A stretch of DNA of 64,000 nt from JBBSUQ01 sp964389755 (GCA_964389755.1 CAYMEW010000011.1:1-64000), one strand, 5' to 3'; counted from the stretch's first letter, positions 8,989-18,200 are shown. The notes: generated by a model not told the origin, from the letters alone. Numbers and translations: made by a program.

Positions 8989-9540
8989 ATGGATTTAATA
9001 CAAGCCATCACAAATGAGCAAATTGAAGTTCTCAAGAAATCACTTCAAAATGGAATTATTCGAGAGCATTTTGAAGTAATAGATTGTGATACACTTGGAG
9101 ATTTTATGCACACGGATGTCCGGAAATCTAGTGAGTTTAAATCTCTTTTTGATACTCTGAAAAGCATGAAAGGACCTGTCCTTTACTGGTTTGAAATCCT
9201 ATCAGAAAATACACATGCACAAGTTCGAGGTAAATTGACTGAATATAAAAATATGTCGGACGCTCGGGCAAATTCGGCTATGCGTAATTATACGGTTCCC
9301 GATTCAAAATACCTATATGTTGGAAAGGTGAAAAAAGGCATTTGTGGTCGCATTGTAACACACCTTGGATACAATAAGAGTCACAAAACTTCGGGCTTAC
9401 AATTATATCACTGGTCAAAAAACATGAATCTTAAACTACGATTACATACAATTGAATTTATTCCTGAAATGGCAGATTTGATTTCGGTTGTAGAACTAAA
9501 ATTAGCACAGAACCTCCATCCAATTATTGGAAAACATTAG
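8989..9540 (+). CDS. GIY-YIG-like nuclease, defence operon gene 4
   Basis: I chose ATG 8989 (183 residues, 10 bases after the helicase stop); a TTG at 8968 would add seven residues and overlap the previous gene. The pattern fits a divergent GIY-YIG endonuclease: PVLYWF (63-68) as the first strand, KYLYVGK (107-113) as the second, then R121, H125, a TSGLQLYHW stretch, and the metal-binding Glu169 in VVELKLA, ending HPIIGKH. These domains make single DNA cuts using one metal ion. No other domain fits in the protein. It closes the four-gene operon. The family call is by motif spacing and is moderately sure. Confidence 0.6.
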   Translation: MDLIQAITNEQIEVLKKSLQNGIIREHFEVIDCDTLGDFMHTDVRKSSEFKSLFDTLKSMKGPVLYWFEILSENTHAQVRGKLTEYKNMSDARANSAMRNYTVPDSKYLYVGKVKKGICGRIVTHLGYNKSHKTSGLQLYHWSKNMNLKLRLHTIEFIPEMADLISVVELKLAQNLHPIIGKH

Positions 9541-9637
9541 AAAGAGATGTTAATACACATGGATATTTCAATCTTTCCTAAAGTCATGTATCATTAAGCC
9601 TCAAAAATGGATGAATTCAGATATATGAGTCAAAATC

Positions 9638-9976
9638 CTATCTCACTTTCGCCACCGGCTTCCCCTTCATCCCTTCTTCCACCAACCAGGCAACGAACCC
9701 TGCAAAAGGTTTAATGTCCTGGTCCACGCTGGCGGCTTCTAAAGTTTCCATGTAGCGATCTCGTTCCTCTACCGGGATAACGGTCCAGGGATAGCCACCG
9801 GAAGCAAGCATCACGTTCATCAGGAAACGCCCCATTCGTCCGTTACCATCCATGTAGGGGTGAATATATACAAAAATGAAATGTCCTAAAACGGCTCAAG
9901 CACCTGCATGTTCCTCTGTTTGTAAGAGTTCAAAAAGTACCGACACGGCGTTTTTTTGTTGTGGGTAGGCTTCATT
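9638..9976 (-). pseudogene. Fic/DOC family protein remnant (truncated, internal stop)
   Basis: The minus strand reads GHFIFVYIHPYMDGNGRMGRF, the Fic catalytic motif HPxxDGNGR, followed by a normal Fic C-terminus to 9638. Upstream the same frame continues through AVSVLFELLQTEEHAGA, but a TGA (complement of 9896-9898) sits where an Arg codon CGA is expected, and the frame ends at a TAA near 9977 with the whole N-terminal half missing. Fic proteins transfer AMP or other groups to target proteins and are often toxins. This copy is clearly broken; only a C-terminal piece from about 9853 could be translated, without the catalytic His. Confidence 0.8.
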
Positions 9977-10186
9977 TTATTATTTACCGAGGTGTAATTA
10001 TTATTATTTATTGCAGTTTTTCAAATAAATTGAAATGCAATGGCGTATAGGAGAAATAAAGCAGTAAATATTAAATTCTCAGTAAGATGTCGATAGCTAA
10101 AGACCTTTAATTTGTCCGGTATCGTCTTACGTAAAATCTACAGGAGCCACACTATTCCTTTGCCTAAAACAACATTTGGCAGCAAT

Positions 10187-10541
10187 ATGCAAAAAATGCA
10201 CATTGCAAATGCGGATCGGCCAGTGACATTTTATAACCTGAATGTGATCACCTCAGTCGGTTATCGTGTCAACTCTAAACAATCGTCACTATCTTTCAGG
10301 TATGAAATGAATTGAAATCTATACATCAAAAGATGGTGAAACCCAGATTGACGTAAAGTTTGAAAAAGAAACGGCCTGGTTAACCCTGAACCAGATAGCT
10401 GAACTATTTGGCAGGGACAAATAATTGATATCAAGACATATACGAAACATTTCCTCGATGGAGGATCAGACTATTCGGCAACTGTTGCAAAAAATGCAAC
10501 AGTTCAAAATGAAGCCGGTCGAAATGTTACGCGAAACATAG
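10187..10541 (+). pseudogene. RhuM-family (virulence RhuM/KilA-N-like) remnants
   Basis: Two scraps. 10187-10282 reads ...VTFYNLNVITSVGYRVNSKQ, the highly conserved middle of RhuM proteins (YYNLDVIISVGYRVxS). 10311-10541 reads IEIYTSKDGETQIDVKF..., then TAWLTLNQIAELFGRDK, a TAA at 10422-10424, and continues in frame with LISRHIRNI: this is the RhuM N-terminus, which normally precedes the middle part. So the order is reversed and the second scrap has an internal stop and a foreign end. RhuM genes usually sit in mobile or defence islands. Nothing here can be functional. Confidence 0.7.
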
Positions 10542-10634
10542 ACTAGTACAACCCGGGTGTAATTATTCAGCAGGGTAGAGGGTGAATTCAAAACAGGGAA
10601 CACAATTCCGGCAATGAGGCCTGGTCAAAACCTA

Positions 10635-10665
10635 TTTGACTGTTTATTAAAAATCATTTATTTTG
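10635..10665 (+). promoter_or_regulatory. Candidate promoter of the secreted protein at 10732
   Basis: TTTG at 10635-10638 and TTATTTTG at 10658-10665 with a 19-base spacer, close to the Bacteroidota TTTG/TAnnTTTG pattern; the ATG is 66 bases further on. Confidence 0.35.
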
Positions 10666-10731
10666 CGATACAAAAACAGCATGGCTTGGCCAAAATTTAT
10701 TCGTAATAAAAGCAGATTAAAGAAATAAGAT

Positions 10732-11280
10732 ATGAAATTGATCTCCCTGGTAGTAATGTTATTTTCATTTTCGTGTTTGGCGCAAAATGAAATTGCTTAT
10801 GAATTTGTTTCTTACCAGAACAAGGATTTAGCGAAAGACAATACCCCCATTGTAAAAATAGACCACTACTGGAAGATTTATGCAAGCGGCAAAGTACAAG
10901 TAATTGACAGGGCTGGAAAATGTACAGAACTAATTCTCGACGTCGCAGTTATTCAGCTACTTGATAAAGCGACTAATGATGGCCTGGAAAATTTCAGAAA
11001 TAAAACAAGTCCACCTGCTAACGAGTTCTATGCGGGATATTACTCTTTTTTAAAGAAAGGTGACGAAACAATTTGCTTTAACCCGTATGATGTTGATGAC
11101 AATCTTAAAAAAGCTTTACAGGATATTGAGACCGCCATTAAAAATGGTAATGGCTCGACTTCAAACTGTTCGCTTCCCGAAAATTTAACAGCTCTGATTC
11201 AGACTACACATTCTAAATCGAATCTAAGAACCAATGCATCTCCGCCCCCCGGAATCGTCATTGATGATAATAATCGGTAA
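10732..11280 (+). CDS. Secreted hypothetical protein, 182 residues
   Basis: Begins with a clear signal peptide (MKLISLVVMLFSFSCLAQ, cleavage likely after Ala17/Gln18 as is usual in Bacteroidota) and has no later membrane segment, so it is probably periplasmic or secreted. Two Cys pairs may form disulfides (in GKCTEL, TICFNP, SNCSLP). The C-terminal 40 residues are Asn/Ser/Thr/Pro-rich and probably disordered. No family recognised. It is the first intact gene to the right of the pseudogene zone. Confidence 0.65.
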   Translation: MKLISLVVMLFSFSCLAQNEIAYEFVSYQNKDLAKDNTPIVKIDHYWKIYASGKVQVIDRAGKCTELILDVAVIQLLDKATNDGLENFRNKTSPPANEFYAGYYSFLKKGDETICFNPYDVDDNLKKALQDIETAIKNGNGSTSNCSLPENLTALIQTTHSKSNLRTNASPPPGIVIDDNNR

Positions 11281-11375
11281 TGCCCACTTCCAGCGGTTTA
11301 CAAAGGACGGCAATGCTTCATTTGTAAGCGAATCAAAACAAAAAGACCGGGTCGAATTTCTCCAAACTCATAACC

Positions 11376-11927
11376 ATGTTTCGGAAAAGTAAAAATAAAA
11401 GACCTGAGCCACCCGTACTTGAATCGCACGAAATGAGAAATAAAGAAGCATTTCCATTTCCGGAAAGGCAATGTTGGCTTTATATAAGCTCGAAGTACAA
11501 AGAAGTGTTATTTGTACCGATGGGTAAAATAGATAAGTGGAAGTCAAGGGAGCTTAATTCGGTGGTTTCTAAGCAATGGCCCGTGAACATTGGGGACTTA
11601 CAGGATTTAATTCAGGAAACATTGGATAAATGGACCGATCCGGTTGAAGATACGGAACCGTCAAATGATAATTGGTATTCTTACAATGCCAGTAAAGCCA
11701 AAACCCGGAAGTCGTTCGAGGTTGAATATGTTCAAATGCGTTTAACTACGGATATGGAAAGGGAATATGGGCATGGTGAAGTCGAACGAATTATTATAAA
11801 GGCTTCTCCTAAAAATTGGCTGGATGACAATTACAAATTAGTTGGAAAAAATCATTTAATGGAAACACAGGTGGCTCAAGTGGTGATTGATGTATTTAGC
11901 GCATGCGAGAAAATAAGAACGATTTGA
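11376..11927 (+). CDS. Hypothetical cytoplasmic protein, 183 residues
   Basis: No signal peptide or membrane segment; the N-terminus is basic (MFRKSKNKRPEPP). Tryptophan-rich (for example RQCWLYIS, SKQWPVNI, NWYSYN) with mixed alpha/beta character. No family recognised. It lies 95 bases behind the secreted protein on the same strand and is followed by a strong bidirectional terminator. Confidence 0.55.
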   Translation: MFRKSKNKRPEPPVLESHEMRNKEAFPFPERQCWLYISSKYKEVLFVPMGKIDKWKSRELNSVVSKQWPVNIGDLQDLIQETLDKWTDPVEDTEPSNDNWYSYNASKAKTRKSFEVEYVQMRLTTDMEREYGHGEVERIIIKASPKNWLDDNYKLVGKNHLMETQVAQVVIDVFSACEKIRTI

Positions 11928-12001
11928 ATCGCGTTATTTGCACTAAAAATACCTTGTCAACTCTCGAAAGGTCGGTCGTTTAGCTCAAAATGCCAAATAA
12001 A

Positions 12002-12032
12002 AAACTCATCAGTAAAACCTACTGATGAGTTT
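12002..12032. terminator. Bidirectional terminator hairpin
   Basis: A perfect 13-bp inverted repeat (12002-12014 with 12020-12032) around a five-base AAACC loop, starting in AAA and ending in TTT on both strands. It lies between two convergent genes, ending at 11927 (+) and 12058 (-), so it can serve both. Confidence 0.75.
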
Positions 12033-12057
12033 GCAAATTGTAGTGTAGATCGCGTTA

Positions 12058-14298
12058 TTACATCTTTATGATAACAAATTCGGTTCGCCTGTTCTGCTGA
12101 TGTTCTTCCTCCGAACAGGTGGACTTTACAGCTCCTTCGCAGGCACAGTCGTTTTTAAGTTTTGTCTCGCCATATCCTTTTCCGTAAATACGGTCCGGAT
12201 TTGTAATACGCGCTTTCACGTAAGCCGCCGAAGCTTTTGCTCTTTTGTCAGATAGCGTTTCGTTCGAAGACTTTGTACCCCTGCAATCGGTATGCGAACC
12301 CAGTTCAATTTCCATATCCGGGTATTCGTTCATGACCGCTACGATCTTGTCCAGTTCCAGCGCTGCGTCCTTTCGGATCGTGTATTTTGCATAATCGAAG
12401 TAGATGGGTTTGATGTCGATAAGCGTTGCGAGATCCAGCCCGACGTCCAGTTTGTTGAGGGAAAGATCCAGTTTTTCACTGATATTCATCACTCCGGCCA
12501 CGGCGTCTGCCCGGAACGTCACGGTTTTGCCGATGTATCCCGGTTTTGAAAGTGTAATCGTATAAGACAGCTGATCACCCACGCGTTTATCGGCAATTCC
12601 TTTTTGCATATCACCCGTTTCCGGCGTAATAACGGAAACGAATTCTTTCCCGGTGGTATTATCTGTAATTTTCACGGTTACGCCTTCGAGTGCGAGACCC
12701 GATTTCCCGTCGGTAACCAGCACATACAGTGCAAGGCCCGGATCTTTTTCGAGGGCGATGTCTTTGCGGATCGTCTCTGTGTCTTCCGGAAGGTTGTCCG
12801 TTGAAAAACGAGCCGTTTTATCGAAATAATCGGAACCTGAAACGACAATCAGGTAATTTACACCCGGTTCCAGCTCAAAACTGTACTTTCCCTGTTCGTC
12901 GGCAACGGTTTCCGTGACGAGTGAGCCATCGCTGTTTTTCAGTTGAACCGCTGCACCGGGCAGGATGGCCTGCGTAAACTGATCGGTAATCATGCCTTCC
13001 ACCGAAAGTTGTTTTCGGAATGGTTTCAAAAGAGAGTAGGAGTAAATATCATCTCCGCCTTTTCCACCGTCACGGTTTGAAGAAAAATAACCGGTTTTAT
13101 TGTCTGTATTCATTGTGAATGCGAAGTCGTCATTGCGGCTGTTTACCGGTTTGCCGGCGTTTACCGGTTTATCCCAGCTTCCGTCCTTTCGCGGCAGGGC
13201 GGCAAAAACGTCTAATCCGCCCAGACCAATGTGGCCGTCTGAAGAAAAGAAGAGTATCCCCTCCGTACTGATCCATGGAAACATTTCCTGGCCTTCGGTA
13301 TTGAATTGGGGACCGAGGTTGATGGCAGGTCCGTAGCTTCCGTCTGCTTTAATTTCTGCTTTGTACAGATCGGCACCTCCGAAACCACCGGGCATATCGG
13401 AAGAAAAGTAGAGCGTTTTTCCATCCGCACTTATGCTTGGGTGACCGACCGAGTATTCCTGTGAATTAAAGGGCAGGGCCTGTTCGTTGATCCATTTTCC
13501 TTCGGCTGTGACCGTGGCACGGTATAGTTTCAGGTTCCTGATCCCGTTTTCGTCGCGTTTTTTGTCCCCCTTTGAAATATTGTTGCGTGTAAAGTAGACC
13601 ACGCTGCCATCCGGATTAAAACACATCGGACCTTCGTGGTAGCGCGTATTTATTTTTCCGCTGATCAGTTCGGGATTTTCGGGTTGCCGGGTTTCGTTCA
13701 AACCGGCTTTGTAAAGATCCAGGAAGCGTTTCCCGTTCCACGACCATTCGCGTTGTACGAAAACGCGTTTCTTACGGGAAGAAACAAAATAAATTGCCGT
13801 ATTGTCGGCAGACGGGTATCCTCCGAAATCAGCAGAAGGCGTGTTTATAGCCAGGTTATTAATGGTAAAACGAATACCCTGCTTTTCGATGACTTCAGCG
13901 TAGGAGGGATTCTGAGCATAGGAAATGCCTCTCAGATCGGCTTGCGCGTCCTGATGAAACTTCTGCATCCACCGGTCGCTCTCGTCATACTTGCCATTCT
14001 GTTTCAGTGCCTGTGCATAATAGAAATAGTCTTCCCGGGTTGCGGCCGCCGAATTGATCATCTGTGCGTAGTATTTTTCGGCGTTCTGCGTATCGCCCAG
14101 TTTGAAATAACTGGTGGCGAGTTTGCCTTTTAATTCAGGTGAATCTACTTCCGATCCCAGCAGTTCTTCGTACAGATTTGCTGCATACAGGTACGAAAGT
14201 TTTGAGTAGTAATCATCTGCTTTTTTCAGCTTCCCACTCTGACCGCAAACGGACAGTGCCATTACAAGGAAGCTTCCCATCACTAATATTTTTTTCAT
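12058..14298 (-). CDS. OmpA-family TPR/PD40 protein of a T9SS adhesin module (PorE-like architecture)
   Basis: 746 residues with a signal peptide (MKKILVMGSFLVMALSVCGQ), TPR-like helices (25-120), a WD40-like PD40 propeller (about 155-420, repeats such as YFSSNRDGGKGGDDIY), two carboxypeptidase-regulatory-like Ig domains (425-600), and an OmpA peptidoglycan-binding domain (635-746, with IYFDYAKYTI, GSHTDCRGT and NRRTEFVI). This architecture ties outer-membrane or T9SS machinery to peptidoglycan, as in PorE. It is the last gene of the adhesin operon, 17 bases behind porP, and ends at the hairpin at 12002-12032. Family membership is clear; a specific role with this adhesin is inferred from position. 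Confidence 0.88.
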   Translation of the reverse strand: MKKILVMGSFLVMALSVCGQSGKLKKADDYYSKLSYLYAANLYEELLGSEVDSPELKGKLATSYFKLGDTQNAEKYYAQMINSAAATREDYFYYAQALKQNGKYDESDRWMQKFHQDAQADLRGISYAQNPSYAEVIEKQGIRFTINNLAINTPSADFGGYPSADNTAIYFVSSRKKRVFVQREWSWNGKRFLDLYKAGLNETRQPENPELISGKINTRYHEGPMCFNPDGSVVYFTRNNISKGDKKRDENGIRNLKLYRATVTAEGKWINEQALPFNSQEYSVGHPSISADGKTLYFSSDMPGGFGGADLYKAEIKADGSYGPAINLGPQFNTEGQEMFPWISTEGILFFSSDGHIGLGGLDVFAALPRKDGSWDKPVNAGKPVNSRNDDFAFTMNTDNKTGYFSSNRDGGKGGDDIYSYSLLKPFRKQLSVEGMITDQFTQAILPGAAVQLKNSDGSLVTETVADEQGKYSFELEPGVNYLIVVSGSDYFDKTARFSTDNLPEDTETIRKDIALEKDPGLALYVLVTDGKSGLALEGVTVKITDNTTGKEFVSVITPETGDMQKGIADKRVGDQLSYTITLSKPGYIGKTVTFRADAVAGVMNISEKLDLSLNKLDVGLDLATLIDIKPIYFDYAKYTIRKDAALELDKIVAVMNEYPDMEIELGSHTDCRGTKSSNETLSDKRAKASAAYVKARITNPDRIYGKGYGETKLKNDCACEGAVKSTCSEEEHQQNRRTEFVIIKM

Positions 14299-14315
14299 TG
14301 TTCGGTACTTTCCGG

Positions 14316-15236
14316 TTAGAAATATCGCGGGGAACGGATTCCCTGCTTTTTGAATACAAAGTCGTAAGATGCCATCAGCTCAAAAGTTCCGTAATTGTAA
14401 TTACGGATTTCCTGCGTTCCGAAATCGGATGCCAGACCGAGTTTGAACTGCGGTGTGAGCTGAAACTGAACGAATACGCCGAAAGCGGCATCGTACCGGT
14501 ACATTGCGCCAATCCAGAATTGTTCACGAAAAATCCCGGCTACGCTGGCATCAATACTTACGGGTGCACCAGGGGTTATTTTCACCTGTCCGGTCGGCCG
14601 GAGTTTCCAGTGATCAGAAAGCGTGATGACACCACCGATAATCCCGAAATAGTGTCGTTTCTCGAGGTTGGTCGGTGAGCCGTCATAACTGTTTTCGATG
14701 ATCTTCGGGCTGCTGGCACCAATGAAAAAAGTTGGTGTGTGGTAATAAATTCCCGCTCCGAAATTCGGATTTATCGTGTTGCGTACGTTCTGCAGTAGTT
14801 TCGGGTCCGAAGCGGTCGTTGTTTCCAGCTCCGAAGCTCCGATATTGATGAGGTTTGCCCCGCCTTTAATTCCGAAAGAAAGTTTTCGGGTTTTGTTGCG
14901 GAAACGGATCGTGTAAGAGAAGTCTCCGTAAAACATGGTCTGCCGAATCGGACCGGTCTGGTCGTTCACAAGTGTGAGGCCAAGTCCGATTGACTCATAC
15001 GACAGTGGCGAATGGATGCTTAGTGTCGTAGACGTCGGGCGGCCTGAAAAACCAAGCCATTGCTCGCGGTGAATGCCTGTGATGTTCAGCATTCCCCGGC
15101 TTCCTGCATACGCAGGGTTGACAAAAAGTGTATTGTCGAAATACTGCGTGAAATGCGGATCTTGCTGAGCAAAGCTCGTGATGGCCGATCCGATGACGAC
15201 CGTAAGTGTATATACTATATTTTTCATGTGTTTCAT
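14316..15236 (-). CDS. PorP/SprF family type IX secretion outer-membrane protein
   Basis: 306 residues with a signal peptide ending ...SFAQQDP, and the family hallmark DPHFTQYFDNTLFVNPAYAG at the mature N-terminus, followed by the REQWLGF motif and a 14- to 16-strand beta-barrel pattern ending in a C-terminal aromatic residue (SPRYF). PorP/SprF proteins sit in the outer membrane and help a T9SS deliver or attach a specific large cargo; SprF does so for the gliding adhesin SprB. Its place directly behind the giant adhesin gene fits that role. It is separated from the adhesin by 42 bases containing a hairpin. Confidence 0.92.
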   Translation of the reverse strand: MKHMKNIVYTLTVVIGSAITSFAQQDPHFTQYFDNTLFVNPAYAGSRGMLNITGIHREQWLGFSGRPTSTTLSIHSPLSYESIGLGLTLVNDQTGPIRQTMFYGDFSYTIRFRNKTRKLSFGIKGGANLINIGASELETTTASDPKLLQNVRNTINPNFGAGIYYHTPTFFIGASSPKIIENSYDGSPTNLEKRHYFGIIGGVITLSDHWKLRPTGQVKITPGAPVSIDASVAGIFREQFWIGAMYRYDAAFGVFVQFQLTPQFKLGLASDFGTQEIRNYNYGTFELMASYDFVFKKQGIRSPRYF

Positions 15237-15253
15237 GTTCTGGTTTAGAATTA

Positions 15254-15269
15254 CCCGGCCGAAGCCGGG
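15254..15269 (-). terminator. UUCG-tetraloop hairpin between adhesin and porP
   Basis: On the transcribed strand this reads CCCGGC-TTCG-GCCGGG: a 6-bp all-GC stem closed by a cUUCGg tetraloop, one of the most stable small RNA hairpins. No U-run follows, so it is not a classic terminator; it may slow polymerase, protect an mRNA end after cleavage, or set the ratio of adhesin to PorP/OmpA. The structure is seen; the role is inferred. Confidence 0.5.
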
Positions 15270-15278
15270 CTATCTGTT

Positions 15279-18200
15279 TTATCGTTGAATATAAATGTAG
15301 CCTTTGACCACACCCTGCGTTTCATCATGCGTATCAAAGATGTAATAATAGGTCCCGGTCGGAAGTTCGTTACCGTCTACATTCATACCGCTTTCCGATG
15401 TGCCGTTCCAGTCGTTTTTATATCCTTTCGCATGGAACACCACGTTCCCCCAACGGTTGAAGATCGTGATCTCATTGTCCGGGAATGCAAGTGCTCCTTC
15501 AATGACAAAGAAATCGTTGATTCCGTCACCGTCCGGGGTGAAGGCTTCCGGTACTTCGAGTCCGCAAGGGTTCGGGCTGCATTCATTCAGCGGATCACTA
15601 CCATTTGTGAACTCTTCCCCGTTCGTGATGCCGTCTCCGTCGCAATCTTCTGCACTCCACATGTTGCCGGGCGTGAGCGTTACACTTGTCGCGAGGTAAT
15701 CACACGGATCGTTGGGGTTTGTAGCATCGATCGCTTCATCGCCATCCGTCACACCGTCACCGTCTGAATCGGGGTTAAGCGGATCGGTCACATTTCCGTT
15801 CGGATTCGCCGGGGTAGAAGGATCGTCGGTTCCACTTGTTTCCTCCCCGTTCGTGAGTCCGTCATTATCGCAGTCAGCGTTCAGCCATGCCGTTCCCGGG
15901 CTTACATCCTGGTTGGTAAGTATGAGGTCACAGGGGTCATTCGGATCCGTTCCGTCAATCACTTCCTGTCCGTTAGTCGTACCGTCCCCGTCACAGTCAG
16001 CAGCAGTCCATGCTGCACTTTGGGTGAGTGTAACACTTGTCGCGAGGTAATCACACGGATCATTCGGATCGCTTGCATNNNNNNNNNNNNNNNNNNNNNN
16101 NNNNNNNNNNNNNNNNNNNNNNNNNNNNNNNNNNNNNNNNNNNNNNNNNNNNNNNNNNNNNNNNNNNNNNNNNNNNNNTCGTCATTCGGATCGGTTCCTC
16201 CTGTAACTTCGTCTCCGTTTGTAATTCCGTCGTTGTCGCAGTCTGCAGCATTCCACGCGGCATTTGGAGTGAGTGTAACACTTGTCGCGAGGTAATCACA
16301 CGGATCATTCGGATCGCTTGCATCAGTTGCTTCGTCTCCGTCATTCACACCGTCACCGTCTGAATCGGGGTTGAGCGGATCGGTCACATTTCCGTTCGGA
16401 TTCGCCGGAGTAGAAGGATCGTCCGTTCCGGTCGCTTCTTCGTTATTGGTCAGTCCGTCGTTATCACAGTCTGCATTTGTCCAGGAAACCCCCGGAGTAA
16501 CATCCTGGTTTGCGACCACGAGGTCACACGGATCATTCGGATCTGTACCGTCTGTAATTTCCTGTCCGTCGCTTACTCCGTCATCGTCCGAGTCGTCGTC
16601 ATTCGGATCGGTTCCTCCTGTAACTTCGTCTCCGTTTGTAATTCCGTCGTCGTCACAATCCGCATTTGGATCGGCAAGCGTACATGGATTTACGATTATG
16701 AAAATTGTATCGTTTACGCAAATCGCGGGAAGGGGTGTTCCGTCATCACAGATCTCCACGATCACGGTATCTCCACCGATGTAGTTGTTGTCAGGCGTGT
16801 ATGTATAAGTTCCGTCTGTATTGATGACAATCGTTCCGTGATCCGGACCGTCTGCCGGTGTTGTGTTCACGACCAGGTTTCCGTCCAGGTCTGAGTCACC
16901 AGCATCGGTTAAGTCGCCTGAAGCAGGCGTGTCTTCATTTGTCGTGATGTTTTCATTATCAATTACCGGCGGATCATTGACCGGAGTAACCGTAATGAAA
17001 ATTGTATCGTTCACGCAGATTGCGGGAAGAGGTGTTCCGTCATCACAGATCTCAACCACCACGGTATCGTTTCCGTTGAAATTGGCATTGGGAGTGTACG
17101 TATAGGTTCCGTCTGTATTGATGACAATCGTTCCGTGATCCGGACCGTCTGCCGGTGTTGTGTTCACGACCAGGTTTCCGTCCAGGTCTGAGTCACCAGC
17201 ATCGGTTAAGTCGCCTGAAGCAGGCGTGTCTTCATTTGTTGTGATGTTTTCATTATCAATTACCGGTGGATCATTGACCGGAGTAACCGTAATGAAGATC
17301 GTATCGTTCACGCAGATTGCGGGAAGAGGTGTTCCGTCGTCGCAGATCTCGACAACCACGGTATCGTTTCCGTTGAAATCGGCATCGGGTGTGTATGTGT
17401 AAGTTCCATCCGAATTAATTACAATCGTTCCGTGATCCGGACCGTCTGTCGGTGTTGTGTTCACAACGAGGTTTCCGTCCACGTCTAAGTCACCCGCGTC
17501 GGTCAGATCGCCAGATACCGGAGTGTCTTCGGAAATCGTGTGTGTTTCGTTATCAACAACCGGGGCATCGTTCACTGCCGTAACGGTTACGGTCAGGCTC
17601 GCCTGATTGGAAAGTGCCCCGTTATTATCTTCTATAGTATACAGAAGGGTAGCTGTGCCATTGAAGTTTGCCAGCGGAGTGAAGGTAACATCCCCGGTAG
17701 TTGCGTTAACGACCCAGGTTCCCTCGGCTGTTGTGATCGACGTCTGCTGGCCCGGAGTAGCGGGATCGAGGTCGATTGTTCCTACCTGCACAGTTCCGTC
17801 CACATCCGTATCATTTGCCTGAATGGAAGTCAGTACGACCGGTGTATCCTCATTGCTTGTGGCTGTATTGGCAACTGCTACCGGCGGATCATTGACCGGC
17901 GTTACGTTTACCGTGAGCGTTGCAGCATTGGAAACTGCGCCGTTATTGTCCTCCACGGTATAATTCAAAGTAGCGTTACCTGTAAAGTCAGTGGCCGGTG
18001 TAAACGTCACGTTTCCTGAACCGTCTGTAGTCCATGTTCCCTGCGCATTTGTCACGGTTGTTTGCTGACCCGGTGTAAGCGGATCGAGATCAACTGTTCC
18101 GACTGCGATCGTTCCGTCGATATCGGTATCAGTGCTGGTTACGTTAAAGGTTACAGGAGTGTCCTCGGGAGTTGTGGCCGAATTTGGATCGGCAACCGGG

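Noticed and set aside
2790..9540. DISARM, Mokosh, Hachiman or Septu identity for the operon
   Set aside because: Those systems have other gene sets (for example DUF1998 and a methylase in DISARM; RNA-helicase/PLD in Mokosh). The presence of DUF4297 plus HerA does not fit them.
10112..10315. 67-residue intact gene
   Set aside because: Only the middle RhuM motif is recognisable; no proper start or flanks, so it is treated as a remnant.
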